64,000 nt of DNA, from NCBI RefSeq assembly GCF_000194605.1, contig NC_015321.1, positions 806,001-870,000 of the forward strand, read 5' to 3'. The position numbers were made by a program, and so were the translations under genes. Source of the DNA: Fluviicola taffensis DSM 16823 (GTDB lineage: Bacteria; Bacteroidota; Bacteroidia; Flavobacteriales_D; Crocinitomicaceae). Below the pieces are notes generated by a model. The model saw only the letters and a program-made list of their open reading frames with translations, ran no database searches and was not told the DNA's origin. Position 1 is the first letter of the stretch; the number at the start of each line of letters is the position of its first letter. This document shows positions 10,301-16,878 of this stretch, piece by piece.

Positions 10301-11150
10301 TCAAAAGCGGTCCGGAAATCAAGCCTTCAACCAAGTTGTAACCGAACTTATCCAATCCAATCACTTTTCCATCATAACCATCTGGATCTTTTCCTTTAAA
10401 ATAGAACCCTGAAGTCACTCCCTCAATCGAACCAAAATACTTAGCAGACGGACCTCTTGTTGTTACAGCGATAATACCACCAGTTACGTCACCGTAATTT
10501 GCTGGCAAACCTCCTGTAATAACAGAAACTTCTTCAATTGCTGATTTTGGCAAGTTAGAAGACCCTCGAACTTTGATACCATCAATGTAGAAATAAGTAC
10601 CATCGGATCTAGATCCACGAACAGATATTTCATCTGATCCTTCTTTTGCGTTTACACCTCCAATGGTAGCTGCGGCACCTGCAGCAGTACGAATAGGCAT
10701 TCTCGCAAAGTCCTCTCTAGTAACAGTTCCCCCAGAAGGACCACCATCTTTATTAATTAATGGAATCCTATAGGCTACAACTACTACTTCCTCGATGTCT
10801 TTTACATCGGAAGGAAGTCCAAGAGCAGTATTATCCAAGAAGGTAATTCTATCAGCATTTACAACAACACCTTTAATTGCCGTTGGCTGATAACCTTCAC
10901 CTGGATTACTGATCTCAACATCATAGGAACCTGGAGACAACGCGTTAAGTTGAAACTTACCATCTGTATCAGTGGTAGTATTCGCCTTAACTGTTCCATT
11001 TTGCTTGACGACAACGATACAATCGTATATTGCCTCCTTGCTGTTCTTGTCAACAACACTTCCACGAACAGTTCCCAAACCTGATTGAGAATACCCGTAA
11101 GAGATTGTCAGTAAGATACTTGCAATTAACAAGTTGAGTTTACGTAACAT
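7359..11150 (-). CDS. TonB-dependent outer-membrane receptor with carboxypeptidase-regulatory-like domain
   Basis: 1263 residues. Signal peptide 1-22 (ends GYSQ). A CarboxypepD_reg-like beta-sandwich spans about 25-110 (starts GTVRGSVVDKNSKEAIYDC, includes TDTDGKFQLNALSPGSYDVEI). The plug domain follows at ~135-235 with EISVRGSRSDGTYFYIDGI, VSVITGGLPANYGDVTGGII and TTRGPS. The remainder is a 22-strand-type barrel ending in the typical aromatic residue (KFDF). This is the architecture of SusC-like and RagA-like receptors that move large substrates using TonB energy. No SusD-like lipoprotein lies next to it, so it is not a standard SusCD pair; instead it heads a unit with a giant T9SS cargo and a PorV-like protein. 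The substrate cannot be read from the sequence. Confidence 0.93.
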   Translation of the reverse strand: MLRKLNLLIASILLTISYGYSQSGLGTVRGSVVDKNSKEAIYDCIVVVKQNGTVKANTTTDTDGKFQLNALSPGSYDVEISNPGEGYQPTAIKGVVVNADRITFLDNTALGLPSDVKDIEEVVVVAYRIPLINKDGGPSGGTVTREDFARMPIRTAAGAAATIGGVNAKEGSDEISVRGSRSDGTYFYIDGIKVRGSSNLPKSAIEEVSVITGGLPANYGDVTGGIIAVTTRGPSAKYFGSIEGVTSGFYFKGKDPDGYDGKVIGLDKFGYNLVEGLISGPLLMRKDSTGKKTKPILGFLLSVNYTNELDDRPLYGGSYRIKKEARDNLLSNPVRASATGNGTFHNANYLRAGDFEKTAWRMNAARSSLSASAKIDINTGPSVNLTFGGSLNYSFGDQYSYSNSLLNFANNGVFNQLDYRVYGRFTQRFSNNKEGSSSKVKSAFYSLMVDYSKTKSEQYDRKHKFDLFSYGHVGKFDRLYRTTYQFNNLDHNYYQTAVPEEYLVQFQASETNAALAAITTNYFEAFRNDPVGHYGKLDEVLGGRALRNGDVPDAVYGIWNNIGSPNNSFGRNEQDQFRITGSGSVNVGDHSISLGFEYEQRWDRGWGDGNTSLTGPIQLWTLARLKANSHIKELDLSNPTIVDFGSYQQYSYDRLNIGNAFLSGTGEYGGERISDQQGFFDYNLRKKLGFDPAGTDLINIDAYDPSVFSLDMFSADELFNQGNNYINYYGYDQTGKRVKGNTDIEKYFNDFDENGNYKRFIGAFQPVYISGYIMDKFAFKDIVFNVGVRVDVFDANQPVLKDKYLVYSANNVREAKSLIDADPAKYSNMVIPTTMGDDYVVYVDDYSNAGSIKGFRNGDQWYDANGIAIEDPKLIKGAVGISPWLKDPAAFKSKKVNANVFEDYKPQINVMPRIAFSFPISDEASFFAHYDILTKRPTSGNRFNPIDYQFIQSRSNVINNSNLKPEQTIDYEIGFQQVLTKTSSLKISAFYREQRNNVQLMNVFEAFPNTYRTYGNRDFGTVKGLTVTYDLRRTGNIRMTAAYTLQFADGTGSDATSAQSLLTGLQTAGLPNLRSVFPYSYDQRHAFAITFDYHYGEGADYNGPMIGDAKILENTGLNLVTNIYSGSPYTSQTNITGDALQNPNASGISGTVNGSRLPWQYRLDLTVDRSFGLNFGKEGKKKSAYLNVYLRVTNLFNTMNVLSAYRATGNWNDDGYLAAAQYQTSIQNQLDEQSFRDYYNMKVANPYNISIPRTIRLGVKFDF

Positions 11151-11366
11151 AAGTACAGTTTAATTTTACATCATTTTTATTGTAACAAAGCGTGTAAATA
11201 TAGTAATTTTCGATTTGTTAACATTTCCTAAAAAACTTTTCTTCATTCTTTCTCCTAAACGAACGTTAACTCTTTATTAACTTTTCATTTCCGCAAAACC
11301 CCTTATTTTTAAGACTTATCATGTGAAAATTAAACTGTTTTTTGTTCGATAATTACTATTCTGACT

Positions 11367-11374
11367 TACTTTTG
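11367..11374 (+). promoter_or_regulatory. -7 box of the PPTase/GGGPS promoter
   Basis: TACTTTTG matches the Bacteroidota -7 consensus TAnnTTTG. A TTTG lies at 11341-11344, 22 nt upstream, slightly far for a -33 box. The box ends only four bases before the ATG at 11379, so transcription should begin at or beside the start codon, implying a leaderless or nearly leaderless message. Confidence 0.55.
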
Positions 11375-11378
11375 CTGC

Positions 11379-12011
11379 ATGTCTAATATTTCGATTATCA
11401 ATTTAAATGCTGTTTCTATTTATTTAATGGAAATCGATTCTGAGCTATTTGAATCTTATATTTTGGATCTAAACAATTCTGAAAAAGAAAAATTACAAGA
11501 GTTGAAACACCCCTTAAAAAAGCTGGAATTTGCTGCATCACGTTATTTAAAGCATCAGTTATTCGGTTTAGCATCCATTGAATATGACACTACTGGTGGA
11601 CCAAAAATATCAGGTGTTGGCTACTTATCAATTTCACACTCAAGATCCCATGTTGGAATAGCAATTTGCCAAGACCACAAAGTAGGTTTAGATTTAGAGG
11701 AAGTTCGGGATAAATCCGTTCAGCTTTCATCAAAATTCTGCACACTTGAAGAAAGTCAACTATTTGACACGACTAACTCTCTGGATATGACAGCGCTCTG
11801 GTCACTAAAAGAATGCTTGTATAAGTTATCCGATCGAAAAAAATTAATTTTCAAGGAAGACATTCTTGTTTCCAAACGGCAGAATCGCATTTATGGGAAG
11901 ATTACTAAAACATCAGGAATTTATGAATATGAATTACATGTTGAAAGCTTTCAACATTTTTTAATAACTTGCAATTTAGACAACGGAAAACTACTCCATG
12001 AACATCCTTAA
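11379..12011 (+). CDS. 4'-phosphopantetheinyl transferase superfamily protein
   Basis: 210 residues, the normal size for an Sfp/AcpS-like enzyme. Visible motifs: SISHS at 84-88, the Mg-binding GLDLEEV at 103-109 (the G(V/I)D.E signature), and WSLKECLYKL at 141-150 (the W..KE...K signature). These enzymes transfer phosphopantetheine from CoA to a serine of acyl or peptidyl carrier proteins in the cytoplasm. The gene overlaps the next one, GGGP synthase, by 14 bp, so the two are surely co-transcribed. No carrier protein or polyketide gene lies nearby, so a housekeeping role in activating fatty-acid ACP is as likely as a secondary-metabolite role. Confidence 0.9.
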   Translation: MSNISIINLNAVSIYLMEIDSELFESYILDLNNSEKEKLQELKHPLKKLEFAASRYLKHQLFGLASIEYDTTGGPKISGVGYLSISHSRSHVGIAICQDHKVGLDLEEVRDKSVQLSSKFCTLEESQLFDTTNSLDMTALWSLKECLYKLSDRKKLIFKEDILVSKRQNRIYGKITKTSGIYEYELHVESFQHFLITCNLDNGKLLHEHP

Positions 12012-12738
12012 AAGAATTCAATCAAAAAGTGGGCAACTGGCTTTATTGATAGACCCTGACAAAACAAAAGACGAGCATTATTTAATTCAATTAATTAAAA
12101 AAGCGGAATTTGCACACATTGATTTTTTCTTTGTTGGAGGAAGTACAGTTACCCGAAAAGAAATAGAAAAAGTAGTTTCATTTCTGAAACAACACTCAAA
12201 AATCCCAGTAGTTCTATTTCCTGGGTCGAGCAATCAATTGAGCGAACAAGCCGATGCATTGCTTTTTCTAAACCTACTATCTGGCAGAAATCCAGATTTT
12301 TTAATCGGTCATCATGTAACATGCGCCGAAGAAGTTTTAGAGATGGGTATCGAAGTAATTCCCACATCATACCTATTAATTGATGGAGGAAAAATGACTT
12401 CTGTCGCATATGTCAGTCAAACAACTCCAATTCCAAGTCAAAACACAAGTATTTCATTAAAAACAAGCATTGCTGGATACTTAATGGGCCAGCAATTAAC
12501 CTACTTTGATGCGGGGAGCGGCGCCTTAAATGCTGTCCCAGTTAATCTGATTGAAGAATTAAAACAAAAAATCAATACGCCGATTATTGTTGGCGGAGGA
12601 GTTCGATCCATTGAACAAATAGAATCTTATAAAAAGGTTGGCGCCAATGTGATCGTAATAGGCACTAAAATTGAAGAAAATAGTGATTTTTTACTAGACA
12701 TAGAAAGCTATAAAAGATCCTCATTTATAATTGATTAA
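11998..12738 (+). CDS. Geranylgeranylglyceryl/heptaprenylglyceryl phosphate synthase (PcrB family)
   Basis: 246 residues forming a TIM barrel. Motifs: LLIDPDK at 16-22, FFVGGST at 44-50, the phosphate and polyprenyl site YFDAGSGA at 168-175, VGGGVRS at 197-203 and IGTKIE at 220-225. The family joins a polyprenyl diphosphate to sn-glycerol-1-phosphate, the first ether-lipid step in archaea; Bacteroidota have a bacterial GGGPS group whose in vivo product role is less clear. The ATG lies inside the preceding phosphopantetheinyl transferase gene, suggesting translational coupling. No downstream archaeal-type ether-lipid enzymes are in the window. Confidence 0.93.
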   Translation: MNILKRIQSKSGQLALLIDPDKTKDEHYLIQLIKKAEFAHIDFFFVGGSTVTRKEIEKVVSFLKQHSKIPVVLFPGSSNQLSEQADALLFLNLLSGRNPDFLIGHHVTCAEEVLEMGIEVIPTSYLLIDGGKMTSVAYVSQTTPIPSQNTSISLKTSIAGYLMGQQLTYFDAGSGALNAVPVNLIEELKQKINTPIIVGGGVRSIEQIESYKKVGANVIVIGTKIEENSDFLLDIESYKRSSFIID

Positions 12739-12821
12739 GGAAAAAAAGACCGTTTAATCATCACCAAATACACTTTAATAAATGAGATCTCATATTATTC
12801 GAGTGTTATAAATAATTGAAT

Positions 12822-12829
12822 TATATTTA
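12822..12829 (+). promoter_or_regulatory. Weak -7 box upstream of the M43 protease
   Basis: TATATTTA matches TAnnTTTG at all but the last position. No convincing -33 TTG is placed correctly. If used, it would give a leader of about 185 nt that contains the putative folded element at 12853-12931. Confidence 0.3.
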
Positions 12830-12852
12830 CCCAGTGTGAACTACGAAAACTA

Positions 12853-12931
12853 GGAGCTACGCATCGCGTCAGCCAGTACAACTGTCTGATTACATGCTAC
12901 TTAATTAGGTAACAAAGCAACTTACAGCTCT
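12853..12931 (+). ncRNA. Possible structured leader RNA (three-way junction)
   Basis: Hand folding gives a closing stem GGAGCT (12853-12858) with AGCTCT (12926-12931). Hairpin one, 12869-12889, is TCAG-C-CAGT-ACA-ACTG-T-CTGA (4+4 bp with one mismatch). Hairpin two, 12895-12919, is TGCT-ACTT-AATT-AGGT-aacaa-AGCA. The region is visibly less A+T-rich than the flanking spacer and ends ~90 nt before the protease ATG. I do not recognise a known riboswitch or tRNA. Stems are short, so chance folding cannot be excluded. Confidence 0.3.
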
Positions 12932-13020
12932 CAAATTCAAATGTCTACACACCGCTTTTTCTATCCGAAAAGGCAACGATTAAGTTGAAAAACAATGTTG
13001 AATCTATTAAATTGTTAAAC

Positions 13021-15222
13021 ATGCGCAAAAAATTACTTTTGAGTGTATTTTCACTAATAGGAATGATTTCAACTGGGAATTCATTTGCTCAGGAAAACCA
13101 TTTCAAATGTGGAAGCCATACACAAATGCAAAAATTGTATGCCGAGAATCCAGGATTGGAAGCTGACTACAAGAAACTAATGAATCGCTACACTGAAAAC
13201 AGAATTGTTAATGGAAAAGCGATTACTGTTCGTATTATTCCTATCGTTTTCCATATTGTTCATGAATATGGCGAAGAAAATATTTCTGATTTGCAAGTAA
13301 TCGATCAGGTTAAAATTCTGAATAGAGATTTCCGCAAAAAAAATGCTGATACGAGTGTTGTTATATCTCCATTTGATACCATTATTGGAGATGCGCATAT
13401 TGAATTCCGTTTAGCTACAATTGACCCTTATGGAAACCCCACTAATGGGATTGAGCACATTTTCAATCACAATACAAACCTAGCAGATGATTATTCAAAA
13501 TTAAACCAGTGGAATCGTGATGAATATTTAAATGTTTGGACAACGGGTACAATTGGTTCATCAGGAACTGCAGGCTACGCTTATTACCCAACAGGGGTAA
13601 CTGGGTCTGGATTTTGGAGAGATGGTATTATCATCTTACACAATTACGTTGGAAGTATTGGTACAGGTACTGTGCCATACTCAAGAGCATTAACTCATGA
13701 GATTGGACATTACTTAGGTTTAGCTCACACTTGGGGGAACGATAATGATCCTGGTGCACTTAGCAGCTGTAATCAGGATGATGGTATTAGAGATACACCA
13801 AACTGTATTGGTATGACTACTTGTCAATTGGGTTTAAACTCATGTAATGACACACTTGTCTTAAATTCATATTGGGGACCTTCTTACAATCCAGTAGATA
13901 ATGCTCAAAATTACATGGATTATTCATATTGTTCCGTAATGTTCACCAGAGGGCAATGTTCATTTATGAACAATGTATTGGATCAAGAAACAAGCGCTCG
14001 TAATAACTTATATACTCATGATAATTTAGTATTAACGGGAACAGATACAATTTTACCATCTACATCTATTCCAGTAGCTGATTTCTACGTAGATGTGAAC
14101 GCTGGATCTCCAAACATAGGTCCAAATGCATTTGGAATGACTGCTTGTGTTAACAATCCAATTGCTTTTAAAGATGCATCTTGGAAAGCTACTATAACTT
14201 CATGGGAATGGAGTTTCCCTGGAGGAAGTCCATCAAGTTCAACATCTCAAACACCTCCAAATGTAACTTATGCTGCAGCAGGATGGTACCCGGTGACTCT
14301 AAAAGTTTCCAATGCAAATGGATCAGACACAAAAACAATCGACCACATGATTTATATTCAAGGAGATTGGGCTGATTATTATGGTCCTCGCTCTGATAAT
14401 TTCAATCAAAATGCTGATTTCTGGATTGTTAACAATCCAGAAGAAAACTCCCCGTTTTTTCACCGTGTTACTTCAGGAGGACGTGATAATACAGCTTGTT
14501 TCAAATTAAACAACTTTAGATTGAATACAGCACAAGAGTTTACTGAAGACTGGTTTTATAATGACCGTCTTGGAAACTCAAAAGACTATTTAATTTCGCC
14601 TGCTTTCGATTTAAGAAACACTTCAAATGTGAATATTTCATTTGATTATGCTTATGGAACAAAAGCAAATGTAACTACTAATATTACTGAAAAATTGATT
14701 GTTTACTACTCAAGAGATTGTGGTAAAACATGGGTTCAAAAAGGAGTAATTACTGGAGCTGAGTTAGCTTCAGCAGGGTATGTTGGAAATGAAGATTACG
14801 TTCCTAACAATAATTTACAGTGGAAAACTAAAAATTACACTTATTCTGTTACAGCTTCTGATAATAAAACAAGATTCAAATTTGAGTTCTTTACTTCTGA
14901 TTTTTCATCGAATTTCTATTTCGATAATTTCAACATCTCTGGGACTTTAGGAATCGAGGATAATGGTGTTACATCATCTATTACAATCGCTCCCAATCCA
15001 GTTGCTTCAGGATCCGATTTATCTGTTGAAATTCCAAACAGTGAACTTGGAATGCAATTAATCGTAATGGATTTGAAAGGTGCAATTATTTCAACAATGA
15101 ATGTACCTGCTTCTTCAGGTGTTCAAACAGTGAATGTTCCTATGAATGTCGCAAAAGGATGTTACATCTTAAATGCTATTCAAGGTGCTGCTAAATCTAC
15201 TCATCGAGTAGTCGTTTACTAA
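13021..15222 (+). CDS. Secreted M43-family metalloprotease with PKD domain and T9SS sorting domain
   Basis: The open frame can be extended to a TTG at 12985, but the ATG at 13021 is chosen because a signal peptide (MRKKLLLSVFSLIGMISTG, cleavage near FAQ) starts there; this gives 733 residues. The zinc site HEIGHYLGLAHTW lies at about 226-238 (HExxHxxGxxH) and the Met-turn NYMDYS around 297-302, both typical of the pappalysin/cytophagalysin family. A PKD domain follows (~350-445, WEWSFPGGSPS and KVSNANGSDTKTI), then a jelly-roll-like region, and the last ~75 residues are a type A sorting domain starting APNPVASG and ending HRVVVY. It should be exported by the Sec and T9SS routes and act outside the cell as an endopeptidase. 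A strong terminator follows; it appears monocistronic. Confidence 0.93.
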   Translation: MRKKLLLSVFSLIGMISTGNSFAQENHFKCGSHTQMQKLYAENPGLEADYKKLMNRYTENRIVNGKAITVRIIPIVFHIVHEYGEENISDLQVIDQVKILNRDFRKKNADTSVVISPFDTIIGDAHIEFRLATIDPYGNPTNGIEHIFNHNTNLADDYSKLNQWNRDEYLNVWTTGTIGSSGTAGYAYYPTGVTGSGFWRDGIIILHNYVGSIGTGTVPYSRALTHEIGHYLGLAHTWGNDNDPGALSSCNQDDGIRDTPNCIGMTTCQLGLNSCNDTLVLNSYWGPSYNPVDNAQNYMDYSYCSVMFTRGQCSFMNNVLDQETSARNNLYTHDNLVLTGTDTILPSTSIPVADFYVDVNAGSPNIGPNAFGMTACVNNPIAFKDASWKATITSWEWSFPGGSPSSSTSQTPPNVTYAAAGWYPVTLKVSNANGSDTKTIDHMIYIQGDWADYYGPRSDNFNQNADFWIVNNPEENSPFFHRVTSGGRDNTACFKLNNFRLNTAQEFTEDWFYNDRLGNSKDYLISPAFDLRNTSNVNISFDYAYGTKANVTTNITEKLIVYYSRDCGKTWVQKGVITGAELASAGYVGNEDYVPNNNLQWKTKNYTYSVTASDNKTRFKFEFFTSDFSSNFYFDNFNISGTLGIEDNGVTSSITIAPNPVASGSDLSVEIPNSELGMQLIVMDLKGAIISTMNVPASSGVQTVNVPMNVAKGCYILNAIQGAAKSTHRVVVY

Positions 15223-15244
15223 ATAAAGATTCAACTTTTAGATA

Positions 15245-15289
15245 AAAAGCCCCGATTCCGTAAACACGGAATCGGGGCTTTTATTTTTT
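15245..15289 (+). terminator. Intrinsic terminator of the M43 protease gene
   Basis: A perfect 16-bp stem (AAAAGCCCCGATTCCG at 15245-15260 pairing with 15267-15282), a six-base loop TAAACA, then ATTTTTTT. It is among the strongest hairpins in the window. Confidence 0.95.
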
Positions 15290-15333
15290 TGACACGTTCT
15301 TAAAATAGGTAATAATTTAGTATTTTCACAACT

Positions 15334-15765
15334 ATGAGTCAATTCAAAACTTTTGCTACTCCATACCCCTTTCAAAGACCTGCATTCATTGGTATTCGTG
15401 AATATTCCTTCACAAACTCACTTGGCGATGAATATAGCGTACAATTTGTCCAAAAAAACAATCAAATCACTAATTACATCGTTGACTTAAGTCTTCGAAG
15501 TGAAGACCGAGATGAATACCAAACAATGAATACTGGAGATGTGTATAAAGTAATGGCAACAGTGATTGATATACTCATAGACTTTATAGAACACACTACC
15601 TACTGTCAAAGTATCGAATTTGTTCCTGTTTCAGAAAGTAATCATCTATCAAACAGAAGATCCGTTTTATTTTTACGTTACGTTCAATTTTTCAAGAAAC
15701 TTACTGGATGGAATTACACCGTCATAGATGGAGTCTTTACTTTAACTCGCCCAAATACGAAATAA
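15334..15765 (+). CDS. Conserved-looking protein of unknown function (143 aa)
   Basis: I do not recognise a family. The protein has no signal peptide or membrane segment. It has a predicted alternation of beta strands (residues 18-55, EYSVQFVQKNN, NYIVDLSLRS) and a helix (70-90, DVYKVMATVIDILIDFIEH), then further strands (RRSVLFLRYVQFF). Coding is supported by its normal codon use, an ATG placed just after the strong terminator of the protease gene, and a gap of 18 bp to the next gene. It may form a small operon with the DEAD-box-like and membrane genes that follow. No function is proposed. Confidence 0.7.
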   Translation: MSQFKTFATPYPFQRPAFIGIREYSFTNSLGDEYSVQFVQKNNQITNYIVDLSLRSEDRDEYQTMNTGDVYKVMATVIDILIDFIEHTTYCQSIEFVPVSESNHLSNRRSVLFLRYVQFFKKLTGWNYTVIDGVFTLTRPNTK

Positions 15766-15783
15766 AATGCCTTATTTTGTAGA

Positions 15784-16395
15784 ATGAAGTTTGAAGAATT
15801 AAATAAACGACTTGAAAACACACTAGTCGAATCAGGTTTAGAAGCATATACCGAAAAACAAGAGAAATTAGTCAAACTCTCCAAACAAGGTAAAAATCAG
15901 TTATTTTTTACCGCATTAGACGATGAATTAATCCAAGGCCTGCATTATATTTCTTTTATGAGAGCCCCTGAAATGCTCGAAGGTTCTCCAAGAGTATTGT
16001 GGTTTACCCCTACCTGGGAAAGTGCTCGCGAAAAAGTGAAGTCCTTTCAAAACCTCATGAAAAGAACAGATGTCACAATCGAAATAGCCGATAATAAAGG
16101 CAAAATCATTGAACAACGAAATGCCATTTTTGAAGGAGCTGAAATTCTAATCGGAAATCCAAAAAGACTACTCGAAATTTACACTCAAAATGGAATTCAT
16201 GTCAACCAGTTAAGCTTAGTAATTATTGATGACGCTGACATTCTTTGTAAAGATCCACTTATCCTTCAAATGGTAAAACGAATTGCGGAAAGTTTGCCAA
16301 AATGCCAGAAACTCATCTTCGCAAATAAAGAACATCATCGATTAGAAGCTTTCTGTGAAGAAATTTGTACCTTTTACGAAATTTCTGATTTATAA
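15784..16395 (+). CDS. Degenerate DEAD-box-like single RecA domain, Walker A missing
   Basis: 203 residues aligning by eye to the first RecA domain of DEAD-box RNA helicases. VLWFTPTWES (about 71-80) sits where PTREL belongs, ILIGNPKRLLEIY (~120-132) where TPGRLLD belongs, and VIIDDAD (~145-151) in place of DEAD. The expected Walker A (GxGKT) is replaced by QLFFTALDDE, motif III SAT is replaced by FANK, and there is no second RecA domain, so ATP-driven unwinding is unlikely. It could be a binding or regulatory derivative, or the surviving half of a helicase gene. It lies between an unknown gene and a small membrane protein whose ATG starts 5 bp after its stop. Confidence 0.65.
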   Translation: MKFEELNKRLENTLVESGLEAYTEKQEKLVKLSKQGKNQLFFTALDDELIQGLHYISFMRAPEMLEGSPRVLWFTPTWESAREKVKSFQNLMKRTDVTIEIADNKGKIIEQRNAIFEGAEILIGNPKRLLEIYTQNGIHVNQLSLVIIDDADILCKDPLILQMVKRIAESLPKCQKLIFANKEHHRLEAFCEEICTFYEISDL

Positions 16396-16399
16396 TTAT

Positions 16400-16774
16400 A
16401 TGAAGGCTAAGCAGATTAAAATACTTTCTAATATCTTTTATATTTTAGGAATTATCTGCGCTATCCTCTTATTCACTCATAATACACACGGTTTTTTTAC
16501 AGCAATTAGAATAGGATTCTATGTTTTTGGAGGAGCTGGATTAGTCTTAAGTCTTCTTCAATTTACATTTATTACGGAAGATAAATGGGAGGATTTTAAT
16601 TTGCTTTTCTGGATCGGTTCATTAGTTGTTTTTATTGGGTTTGTAGCGAAAACCACACACTTAAAATACGCTACTCACATTTTGATAGTAGGTCTTGCTA
16701 TAACTGGTATCTCCTACTTCGTAAATCCTTTTAAGAAGGATAAAACAGATGAAGATGAATTATTAGACAACTAA
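16400..16774 (+). CDS. Small integral membrane protein, about four TM segments
   Basis: The ATG at 16400 is preferred over an in-frame start at 16355 that overlaps the preceding gene; it gives 124 residues. Hydrophobic segments lie near residues 7-27 (SNIFYILGIICAILLFT), 33-58, 67-84 (LLFWIGSLVVFIGFVAK) and 88-108 (HILIVGLAITGISYFV), with a charged C-terminal tail (KKDKTDEDELLDN). The topology resembles small four-helix membrane proteins of Bacteroidota, but I do not recognise a named family. Its position directly after the DEAD-box-like gene suggests co-transcription. Confidence 0.7.
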   Translation: MKAKQIKILSNIFYILGIICAILLFTHNTHGFFTAIRIGFYVFGGAGLVLSLLQFTFITEDKWEDFNLLFWIGSLVVFIGFVAKTTHLKYATHILIVGLAITGISYFVNPFKKDKTDEDELLDN

Positions 16775-16878
16775 CTTATTCATAATCACTATTCAAAATG
16801 TTTTTATATTTAATTTAGAATCTAAGCTTCTACATTTAGCGTATGTAGTTTGCTGAAATGTTTTACTAATTTAGTGTA

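Noticed and set aside
12853-12931. A tRNA or tmRNA in the protease leader
   Set aside because: No TPsiC arm, no CCA-like end and no anticodon stem of proper length. The hand fold gives a three-way junction instead.
12985-13020. TTG at 12985 as the start of the M43 protease
   Set aside because: It would place twelve polar residues ahead of a complete signal peptide that begins at the ATG 13021.
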